Of a stretch of 64,000 bases of DNA, positions 16,416 to 22,165 are shown piece after piece. The stretch is taken from NCBI RefSeq assembly GCF_002351485.1, contig NZ_NWMW01000001.1, positions 1,178,001 to 1,242,000 on the forward strand, read 5' to 3'. Source of the DNA: Sphingomonas spermidinifaciens. GTDB lineage: Bacteria; Pseudomonadota; Alphaproteobacteria; Sphingomonadales; Sphingomonadaceae. Position 1 is the stretch's first letter. Each line of letters opens with the position of its first letter. Under the pieces are notes generated by a model. It was not told where the DNA came from. It made no database searches and saw only the letters and a program-made list of their open reading frames with translations. Both the position numbers and the translations under genes were made by a program.

Positions 16416-17060
16416 ATGACGTACGATGTCGGCTACCGCTTCGCGCAGGCGCTCGATCCGAGCGGCCTCGACACCATCGCTGCCTGCCTCCACGCCATCC
16501 AGGCCGCTGCCAAAGACTGCCGGAACGCCGGCAAGCCGTTCGAGACCGACCCCGCCGTGGTGCTGCTCGCCCAGCATCTTGGAGCTGTCGCGACGACCAC
16601 GATGCCGGATCGGCCCGCCCTTCGCACGCTCTGCGGCGATGCTTTGGCCGAGATTGCGCGCACCCCGCTGCTCACCCTGCTCGCCGCGCGCGGCGTCGAT
16701 CATAACGCTGACGCCAAGCGGACCTTCCACACGGAAGCACGGCGGGCGCTGAAGCGGCTTGCCGACGCGCTGCACCTCGAGCGCGGCCGATACGACATTC
16801 GCGTCTGTGCTGGCGGTCCAGCGGTGTCGGGCGAGGTCATCCTCCACGGGGACGAGCTCTACTGCCAGGTCTCGATCGGCGGCTTCGGGCCGGGCGAGAT
16901 CCTGTTCCGCCGCTGCCGAGGCCGGTCCGATTATGTCGGCGAGCGCAACCATTGGGCTCACATGACCGAGCTGGTCGACCACGTTCGGCTGGCGGCACGG
17001 ATCGCACGTGAGATCGGGCTGGCATGCGCGCCCGAAAGCCAGCCGAGGCTCGTCGCCTGA
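16416..17060 (+). CDS. Hypothetical protein, 214 residues
   Basis: I recognise no family. The start at 16416 (MTYDVGYRFAQAL) follows AGGAG at 16403. The first 130 residues look helical; the C-terminal part contains alternating strands such as YDIRVCAGGPAVSGEVILH and LYCQVSIGGFGPGEILFRRC, suggesting an alpha/beta fold. It lies between ardC and the DUF2493 gene in the same direction, and the short hairpin GCGACC/GGTCGC at 16365-16382 is only a weak barrier, so it is probably expressed with ardC. I recall similar proteins in sphingomonad plasmid backbones, without known function. Confidence 0.7.
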   Translation: MTYDVGYRFAQALDPSGLDTIAACLHAIQAAAKDCRNAGKPFETDPAVVLLAQHLGAVATTTMPDRPALRTLCGDALAEIARTPLLTLLAARGVDHNADAKRTFHTEARRALKRLADALHLERGRYDIRVCAGGPAVSGEVILHGDELYCQVSIGGFGPGEILFRRCRGRSDYVGERNHWAHMTELVDHVRLAARIAREIGLACAPESQPRLVA

Positions 17061-17132
17061 GAGCCGAATACGAGGTCCGGCCAGTGCCGCGGTGCGGGCG
17101 CGAGAGGCCCTCTACCCGCCGGCGGTCCAGGC

Positions 17133-17206
17133 GCAACCCGCCCGCCTGCGGCCCGTGTTGCCTCGCTTGGGCTGGCGCCCTCGCGAGGCGGCCCGCGCCA
17201 GCCTTG
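17133..17206 (+). repeat. Leader repeat upstream of the DUF2493 gene
   Basis: Three conserved blocks, GCAACCC (17133-17139), GGCCCGTGTTGC (17150-17161) and CCCGCGCCAGCCTTG (17192-17206), recur with the same order upstream of ssb at 19650-19712. The first two blocks are ten bases apart in both copies; GCAAC and GTTGC could pair. This indicates a duplicated regulatory leader rather than chance. Confidence 0.55.
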
Positions 17207-17291
17207 TCGGGGAGTGGCGCCCGGCCCTGATGCCGCCGGGTGGGAGGGCACGCGTCGCCGCAGATCCGCGGCGTCTGACAGGAGACCTCTC

Positions 17292-18263
17292 ATGCCGACC
17301 ACCCTTGCCGCCCAACTCGCCGCGCTCGAACTCGGGCATCTCTCGATCGCCAGCGATCCCCGTGCGCGTCCCCTCGCCCGACCCGAGCCGGAAGCGATCG
17401 ACCAGACGCTCGCCGCCGTCTGGTCCGACCTGTTCGCGCTGTTCACCGACACCATCCTCGAGGACCAGGCCGAGGAGCTTGGCTGGGGTTTCGTGAACCT
17501 CTTCCATCGCGCCGCGGCCAAGGCCTCGACCCGCATTGACCGGGCGACCGACGAGATCCGGCTGCTGCTCGCGACCAACGACGGCTCGGAGGTCCACACC
17601 GCTGAACTTGAGCAACAGGTCGAGCGCGCGCAAGCGGCCGAAGGCGAGATGCTGGCGCTGGAGGCACTCCGTGAAACGGCAGCCGCGCTCTACCTCGCCG
17701 AGACCAGCTCGTCCTGGAAGCCGGCGGGCGGATCGCGGCTCAGCCATGACGCGCTGAGCACGTCAGCGGTCGTGCAGGGACGCGAGTTCCTGAAGGCGCG
17801 TGCCGAGGGCAAGCGCCGGGCCGCGATGCCCGAGGGCACGCCGGTCGTCTTTGCCGGCGGGCGGCTAAGCTTCGGCAGCGCGGACGATGCTAAGGCCTAT
17901 GGCGATGCGATCTGGCGCACGCTCGACCGGGTGCGCGCCAATGTCGCGGACATGGTCCTCGTCCATGGCGGCGACGGCAAAGGTGCCGACCGGCTCGCGG
18001 CGTCCTGGGCCGAGCGTCACAAGGTGCCGCAGATCGCGTTCAGTCTCGACACTCGGCTCGGCGCTCGGGCAGGCTTCCGCCGCAACGAGCAGATGCTCGG
18101 ATTGAAGCCGCGCTACGTTGTCGCCTTTGCCGGCAACGGCGTGCTGGAGCGGCTCGTCATCCAGGCCAAGGAGCGCGGGATCGCCGTCGTCGACCGGCGT
18201 GGTCCACTCGGCACCAACCCCAAGCACCACGCCCGTACCTCGGGCAAAGCGGTCGCGGCTTGA
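17292..18263 (+). CDS. DUF2493 (SLOG-superfamily) protein, 323 residues
   Basis: The C-terminal 130 residues are a DUF2493/YspA-like SLOG domain: PVVFAGGRLSFG, then DMVLVHGGDGKGADRLAASWA with the GGxxKGAD-type nucleotide-binding loop, and AGFRRNEQML. SLOG domains are Rossmann-like folds thought to bind or process nucleotide-derived ligands. The N-terminal half is mainly helical, with a long acidic and Gln-rich coiled segment near residues 95-130. The start at 17292 (MPTTLAAQL) follows GGAG at 17281. It carries the duplicated leader also found before ssb and ends at a strong terminator. The role on conjugative elements is unknown; its place among anti-restriction and ssb genes hints at a function just after transfer. 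Confidence 0.8.
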   Translation: MPTTLAAQLAALELGHLSIASDPRARPLARPEPEAIDQTLAAVWSDLFALFTDTILEDQAEELGWGFVNLFHRAAAKASTRIDRATDEIRLLLATNDGSEVHTAELEQQVERAQAAEGEMLALEALRETAAALYLAETSSSWKPAGGSRLSHDALSTSAVVQGREFLKARAEGKRRAAMPEGTPVVFAGGRLSFGSADDAKAYGDAIWRTLDRVRANVADMVLVHGGDGKGADRLAASWAERHKVPQIAFSLDTRLGARAGFRRNEQMLGLKPRYVVAFAGNGVLERLVIQAKERGIAVVDRRGPLGTNPKHHARTSGKAVAA

Positions 18264-18271
18264 ACCCTTTC

Positions 18272-18293
18272 GGGCGCCGCTTCGGCGGCGCCC
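18272..18293. terminator. Bidirectional terminator between DUF2493 and DUF2161 genes
   Basis: A perfect 9-bp stem (18272-18280 with 18285-18293) closes a TTCG tetraloop and is followed by TTCCTCC. It lies between the stops of two convergent genes, so it can serve both. Confidence 0.75.
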
Positions 18294-18311
18294 TTCCTCC
18301 GCGGCTGCAGG

Positions 18312-19010
18312 CTATGCCGCTTTCTGCTCCGGGGTCGGCGACGATCTCTTCTCGCTATCGCCGATCGCGAGCCGACCACGCTCTGACAGCGCATAGAGCC
18401 CCTTCTCCACACGCTCGAACCAGCCATAAACGTTGCGCAGCAGGATAGCGCCCGCATCCTCCGCGAGCCCGCGCAGATCCCTCGGGCGCTTCGGTCCATC
18501 CCGCATCGCCTCGGCGCACGCGATCGTGCGCTGGCGATACGCCGTCATGATCGGCTGGCGGGTCGATCCACCCTGGGTCGGGTCGCCCTTCCGACGGCGA
18601 TGCTCGGCCACCAGCCGCCGTCGCTGCGGCAGGTTGGGACGCGGTCGGTAGGGCGCAGGCTCGGCGAGCACGGTGACCGTGCCGAGCCGCAGGTCGACCG
18701 CGAGCAGGCCCAGCCCCAGCAACCGGCAGAGCCGATGCACCCGGCGGTCCTGGTCGCGGCCGCGGCGCGTGGCCGGCACCGCGACATAGACGATGTCGGA
18801 CGAGCGCGTCCGCTCGACCGCCTGCAGCAGCAGCTCGAGCGAGAAGGACAGCTTGAGCTCGGTGACGACCACGAGCGGGGGTTCGCCAGGTGCCAGTCCG
18901 ACGATGTCGCAGCCGCAGATCTCCCCCTTCACCTCGAACCCATGACGCTCGAGGAAGCGCTTGATCGGCGCATAGAGCGCGGTTTCGCAGACAGGTGCGT
19001 ACGTTTTCAT
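18312..19010 (-). CDS. DUF2161 PD-(D/E)XK nuclease-like protein
   Basis: A 232-residue protein starting MKTYAPVCETALYAPIKRFL. The N-terminal half matches the DUF2161 putative phosphodiesterase family: HGFEVKGEICGCDIVGL provides the acidic residue, and VVVTELKLSFSLELLLQAV the E-x-K catalytic pair of a PD-(D/E)XK fold. The C-terminal quarter contains a winged-helix-like segment (RPRDLRGLAEDAGAILLRNV, then GLYALSERG). No substrate is known. It is the only minus-strand gene between 7.3 and 20.2 kb, convergent with the DUF2493 gene and divergent from the nuclease-like gene at 19115. It could be a restriction- or repair-like enzyme carried as cargo. Confidence 0.75.
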   Translation of the reverse strand: MKTYAPVCETALYAPIKRFLERHGFEVKGEICGCDIVGLAPGEPPLVVVTELKLSFSLELLLQAVERTRSSDIVYVAVPATRRGRDQDRRVHRLCRLLGLGLLAVDLRLGTVTVLAEPAPYRPRPNLPQRRRLVAEHRRRKGDPTQGGSTRQPIMTAYRQRTIACAEAMRDGPKRPRDLRGLAEDAGAILLRNVYGWFERVEKGLYALSERGRLAIGDSEKRSSPTPEQKAA

Positions 19011-19114
19011 CCGGCCTCACTAGCCCGCGCCTCCATCTCCTCAAACCGCCCGCCCGCGCGGTGAACACTGCTGCGGGGTGGCCTGTCGTGCACCCTTGCG
19101 TAAGAGCATCGGCA

Positions 19115-19570
19115 ATGATCCCGCTTCTGCTCCTGGCCAGCGTCGTCGCCCCCGGCACGACCTTCACCTGCACCCCCGTCGCGGTCTGGGACGGGGACGG
19201 TCCGATCTGGTGTGCGGAAGGGCCGCGCATTCGGCTGGAAGGCATCGCCGCCCGCGAGATGGACGAGACCTGCCGGCCAGGACATCCCTGTCCTCGCGCC
19301 AGCGGTCGCGCCGCACGCGACCATCTCGTCGCCCTTCTGGGCGGGGCCCGCGGCACGCTCCGCACCGGGCACATCGTGGTCCGTGGTTCCCCTCTCACCT
19401 GCGTATCGAACGGTTCAGCGAAGGGCGATCGGACCGGCGCCTTGTGCCGTTCTCAGCAAGTCGGCGACCTCTCCTGCGCGATGGTCCGGGACGGCTATGC
19501 GCTGGCGTGGGCCCGCTACGGCGGAAACCGTCTGTGTCGATCGGCGCGAACCTCCAGCAACAGACGGTAG
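19115..19570 (+). CDS. Thermonuclease-like (SNase) secreted protein
   Basis: A 151-residue protein with a signal-like N-terminus MIPLLLLASVVAPGTTF. The segment CTPVAVWDGDGPIWC resembles the V.DGDT motif of staphylococcal-nuclease folds, followed by GPRIRLEGIAAREMDE, which matches the strand containing the first catalytic Arg. Later RSQQVGDLSCAMVRDGYALAWARYG matches the L...G.A family motif. Cysteines are frequent. Catalytic competence is uncertain because the usual REK-type glutamate motif is not obvious. The start at 19115 is chosen because upstream sequence is antisense to the DUF2161 gene. Such small nucleases are common on sphingomonad plasmids, with no defined role. Confidence 0.7.
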   Translation: MIPLLLLASVVAPGTTFTCTPVAVWDGDGPIWCAEGPRIRLEGIAAREMDETCRPGHPCPRASGRAARDHLVALLGGARGTLRTGHIVVRGSPLTCVSNGSAKGDRTGALCRSQQVGDLSCAMVRDGYALAWARYGGNRLCRSARTSSNRR

Positions 19571-19649
19571 CACTTTCGGGCGCCCGCGATCCGGCCGGGT
19601 CAGGACCATTCCCATCGACTGCTCACCCCTATGGCGGGCGCGAGCGCAG

Positions 19650-19712
19650 GCAACCCTTCCCGACCAGGCCCGTGTTGCTCCGGCTTCGCCTCCGCTGCCC
19701 GCGCCAGCCTTG
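19650..19712 (+). repeat. Leader repeat upstream of ssb
   Basis: Blocks GCAACCC (19650-19656), GGCCCGTGTTGC (19667-19678) and CCCGCGCCAGCCTTG (19698-19712) repeat those before the DUF2493 gene at 17133-17206. The spacing of the first two is identical (ten bases); that to the third is 19 here against 30 there. Confidence 0.55.
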
Positions 19713-19830
19713 GTCTCTCAGGGTTCCCCTTCCGGCCCTTCGGGCCGCTCGGTGCCTCCGCCCGGCTGCCTCGCCATGGCCGGGGCTCCGTCGATCGGGA
19801 CGGTCCCGACGATCCGAAAGGAACAGCGCC

Positions 19831-20241
19831 ATGACCAACACCGTTCTTCTCGTCGGCAATCTCGGCACCGATCCCGAGACCCGCTCCACCCGCGGCGAGA
19901 CCCGCGTCACCACCCTCAGCCTCGGCACCAGCCGTCCCAAGCGCGATCATGAGGGCAAGACCTTCAAGGATGCGAACGGCTACACCGCCAAGGAGACCGA
20001 GTGGCACCGCATCACCTGCTTCAACGGCCTCGGCAAGACGGTCGCGCAATACGCGACCAAGGGCATGCTGGTGTCGGTGCGCGGCCGCATCCACTACAGC
20101 AAGTGGACCGATCGCGAGGGGGTTGAGCGGTACGGCTGCGAGATCATCGCCGAGGATGTCCAGTTCCTCAGCCGCGGCAAGTCGGCGAGCGGCGGCGAGC
20201 CTTCCGGCCAGAACGACATCGACGACGACCTGCCCTTCTGA
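19831..20241 (+). CDS. ssb: Single-stranded DNA-binding protein
   Basis: A 136-residue SSB. The OB fold is clear from MTNTVLLVGNLGTDPETR, through TLSLGTSRPKR and TEWHRITCFNGLGKTVAQY, to KGMLVSVRGRIHYSKW. The C-terminus ends DDDLPF, the acidic tip that recruits partner proteins. ATG at 19831 follows AAAGGAAC. A 260-base leader containing a repeat shared with the DUF2493 gene precedes it, and a strong terminator follows. Element-encoded SSBs coat the transferred strand and help block the SOS response in recipients; its placement opposite the tra genes relative to the candidate oriT fits a leading-region gene. Confidence 0.95.
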   Translation: MTNTVLLVGNLGTDPETRSTRGETRVTTLSLGTSRPKRDHEGKTFKDANGYTAKETEWHRITCFNGLGKTVAQYATKGMLVSVRGRIHYSKWTDREGVERYGCEIIAEDVQFLSRGKSASGGEPSGQNDIDDDLPF

Positions 20242-20254
20242 CGGCCCGGAATAC

Positions 20255-20279
20255 GCCCCGGCGGCACCGCCGCCGGGGC
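20255..20279. terminator. Strong terminator after ssb
   Basis: A perfect 11-bp stem (20255-20265 with 20269-20279, loop ACC) followed by TCCTTCG. It lies between ssb and the convergent gene ending at 20287, so it can act in both directions. Confidence 0.75.
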
Positions 20280-20286
20280 TCCTTCG

Positions 20287-20508
20287 TCATGCCTGGGGAG
20301 GGCTGCCGAAGTGCCGCGTGACGATCGCGTCGAGCCGGCGGGTGAGCAGGCTCGCAAGCGCCAGCGCATCACGCTCGGCGTCGAACGGATCGCGCTGGCA
20401 GGCTGAGACGATCGCATCGCGCAGCCAGTAGCTGGTCGCCGGATCGGCCAGCATCGCGATGACCTCGGCCACATCGCTCATCGGCTCACGGGTGATCGGG
20501 TCAGGCAT
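20287..20508 (-). CDS. Hypothetical protein, 73 residues
   Basis: A short acidic helical protein (MPDPITREPMSDVAEVIAML, then WLRDAIVSACQRDPFDAERD). I recognise no family. It overlaps the preceding 93-residue gene by eight bases and ends next to the ssb terminator, so the two minus-strand genes form an operon. Confidence 0.55.
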   Translation of the reverse strand: MPDPITREPMSDVAEVIAMLADPATSYWLRDAIVSACQRDPFDAERDALALASLLTRRLDAIVTRHFGSPPQA

Positions 20509-20782
20509 CGCCCTCTCCCTTCACCGCCGGCTGGATCGTCCCGTCGCGCGGTCGCGTTCTGCCGGCAGCGGGCTCACCGCCGTTCCCCTTGAGCGCCAAG
20601 CGAATCGCCTGTCTCAGGCCTTCGGCGCCCAGCGCACCGCCGCCGGCATCGAGCGCGATCAGCCCCAGTTCGAGCGCGGCAGCACGCCGCAGCTCCTCGC
20701 GCCGGCTCTCGAGCAGGCGCCGTTCCTCGTCATGTCGGGTAAGCGCATCCAACGCGCTCGGCTTCTTCTTGGCCACGACCAT
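20501..20782 (-). CDS. DUF6437-like small protein, 93 residues
   Basis: A basic N-terminus (VAKKKPSALDALTRHD), then a Glu/Arg-rich helical segment EERRLLESRREELRRAAALE and a small hydrophobic part LGLIALDAGGGALGAEGLRQ. It resembles a family of short proteins on sphingomonad plasmids that I recall as DUF6437; the name is from memory and not checked. It overlaps the following 73-residue gene. The upstream region holds a CTGTAGGAAA motif 52 bases from its start. The charged helix suggests nucleic-acid or protein binding. Confidence 0.6.
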   Translation of the reverse strand: MVVAKKKPSALDALTRHDEERRLLESRREELRRAAALELGLIALDAGGGALGAEGLRQAIRLALKGNGGEPAAGRTRPRDGTIQPAVKGEGDA

Positions 20783-21181
20783 TCTCCTGTCGGTCGAAGC
20801 CCCTTCCGATTCTCTCTTCGCCTAGCCGCGTACCTGTAGGAAAGGGATTTCTGCGGGAGACCGGAGCAGGTCCTCCCCTCCAGCGTGCCGCATCCAATCG
20901 GCCGCCGCGGGCATCGAGCCCGCGCCGGCCGAGCTCTTCTACTCGCTCGACATGGGGAAGCATGACAGCGGCGAAGACCGGGCCTCAAGGACGACGGGGC
21001 CCCACCATTTTTCCGGCCGATCGAGGTCTGCACTCCACCGCCGGCGTCAGCGCGCGGCCGAAAAAATCGTGACCCCCATCGCCGCTGACGCGGCCGCTCC
21101 TGACGGAGCGGTCCCTGACCCCCGATCTTCCCCGCTGTCCCTCAGACGCCGTCTTTCACTTGAACATTGAGAGGACGGACG
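20783..21181. other. 400-base non-coding region with two hairpins
   Basis: No supportable gene lies here. It separates two divergent small genes and contains the CTGTAGGAAA motif at 20834, a perfect 7-bp hairpin CGCGGGC-ATCGA-GCCCGCG (20906-20924), a 7-bp hairpin CCGCTCC-TGAC-GGAGCGG (21094-21111) and A/T runs near 21008 and 21060 (ATTTTT, AAAAAA). It may hold promoters for both genes, or part of the transfer origin region. Confidence 0.4.
20834..20843 (+). promoter_or_regulatory. CTGTAGGAAA motif, copy 3
   Basis: An exact plus-strand copy, followed by GGGATTTC so that GAAA and TTTC form a small inverted repeat. It lies 52 bases upstream of the minus-strand DUF6437-like gene. Confidence 0.5.
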
Positions 21182-21424
21182 ATGACCTTCTACAGCCCGA
21201 TCATCACCACCGCCGCCGCTGCTGCTGCGGAGCACGACGCCTATATGGCCGCCTACGCCAGGGCCGCCGCCAGGGCGCCCTACAGCTACTTTGACCAGCA
21301 CATCATCCGCACCGACGATGGCTGCTACTGGGTCGCTGACGAGGGTGACTACGAAACCCTGATGCAGGACCTGGTCGACCGGATCGTCCACACCGTGGCT
21401 GCCGGCCGCAGCGACGAATCCTAA
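21182..21424 (+). CDS. Hypothetical protein, 80 residues
   Basis: Begins MTFYSPIITTAAAAAAEHD, with an Ala-rich helix, then YSYFDQHIIRTDDGCYWVAD and a C-terminal helix. No family recognised. GAGAGGACGG precedes the start at 21182. A hairpin at 21429-21455 probably ends the transcript. It stands alone between two non-coding regions next to the candidate oriT. Confidence 0.55.
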   Translation: MTFYSPIITTAAAAAAEHDAYMAAYARAAARAPYSYFDQHIIRTDDGCYWVADEGDYETLMQDLVDRIVHTVAAGRSDES

Positions 21425-21428
21425 GCCG

Positions 21429-21455
21429 GCGAGAGGGGCAGACAGCCTCTCTCGC
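21429..21455 (+). terminator. Terminator-like hairpin
   Basis: GCGAGAG (21429-21435) pairs with CTCTCGC (21449-21455), with two further G-C pairs inside, followed by TTTG. It sits directly after the 80-residue gene. Confidence 0.55.
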
Positions 21456-21868
21456 TTTGCTCGTCCAGAGCAGCGTCTTTCTCCCCGAGCACGCCTGCCA
21501 CGTTCATTCCCGGCTGATTACACCCTCGTTGCAGAGCCTAAGTTCGCGCCGGCGATCCCACCGGGCACCCCGATCAAGACCCGATCGTCAGTCCATCCAA
21601 CCCGACCGCAGCACTTCGACGATATGCCGCAAAGGGAGCACACCCTATGCGGCAAGCCCGCAGGACAAGCGTTTGAAGACCCTCGCCAAAACCGGTCCCA
21701 CGGGCAGACACATTTCGTGGTTCCTTGTGGGACGAACAGTAAACCGTTGATTTCCTTTGCTGGAGCCGCCGAGCTGCCACGAGCGAAAGCGTTTTCCTAC
21801 AGCCCCCGTCCGCTGCTAGATCGACCCTGCCTTGCGACGCGCGACCATGCTCCTCCGGCTCATCGGAG
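21456..21868. other. oriT: Candidate origin of transfer region
   Basis: About 410 bases without a gene directly upstream of the mobilisation genes. A hairpin at 21625-21654 has stems TGCCGCA/TGCGGCA and AGGG/CCCT, with one A-A mismatch and loop AGCACA. A second inverted repeat, GTCCCAC (21695-21701) with GTGGGAC (21727-21733), follows 40 bases later and has a nested CCACG/CGTGG. Such repeats beside a nick site are typical of oriT regions served by MobF relaxases, and oriT usually lies next to the relaxase and accessory genes. No known nic sequence is recognised, so the call is inference from structure and position. Confidence 0.5.
21793..21802 (-). promoter_or_regulatory. CTGTAGGAAA motif, copy 4
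   Basis: An exact copy on the minus strand, followed on that strand by ACGCTTTC. It lies 73 bases upstream of the traD-operon start, between the candidate oriT repeats and the first mobilisation gene. Confidence 0.5.
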
Positions 21869-21874
21869 ATGTGC

Positions 21875-22165
21875 ATGTCGTACCATCATTTCATCACCGT
21901 TCGCATGAGCGGCGCGATGCGCGCTGAGCTCGATCACCTTGTCGCAACCCGCAACACCGACATCGGCAAGCTCGTGCGCGAACTGCTTGCCCGCGAACTC
22001 AGGGGCGCGCCCGACCGGATCAGCGAGGCGCTCGGACAGCTCCTATTCGTGGCGATCGCGCTCGACGAGCTGCTCGCCGTTCATCCCGATCCCGACCTGC
22101 GGGCGACCGTGATCCGGTTGTGGCGCGAGGCGACCTCCGAGGAGGGCCGGTTCCATGCGGCATAA
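21875..22165 (+). CDS. Small DNA-binding (ribbon-helix-helix-like) mobilisation accessory protein
   Basis: A 96-residue protein. The N-terminus SYHHFITVRMSGAMRAELDHLVATRNTD has the strand-helix-helix pattern of ribbon-helix-helix proteins, followed by IGKLVRELLARELRG. The start at 21875 is preferred because GGAG at 21865 is correctly spaced for it. It overlaps traD by 11 bases, and the candidate oriT lies just upstream. MobC/TraY-like accessory proteins of this kind bind oriT and assist relaxosome assembly and autoregulation. The role is inferred from fold and position; no named family is certain. Confidence 0.7.
   Translation: MSYHHFITVRMSGAMRAELDHLVATRNTDIGKLVRELLARELRGAPDRISEALGQLLFVAIALDELLAVHPDPDLRATVIRLWREATSEEGRFHAA

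Noticed and set aside
18995..19114. N-terminal extension of the nuclease-like gene
   Set aside because: It runs antisense into the DUF2161 gene and hides the signal-like start at 19115.
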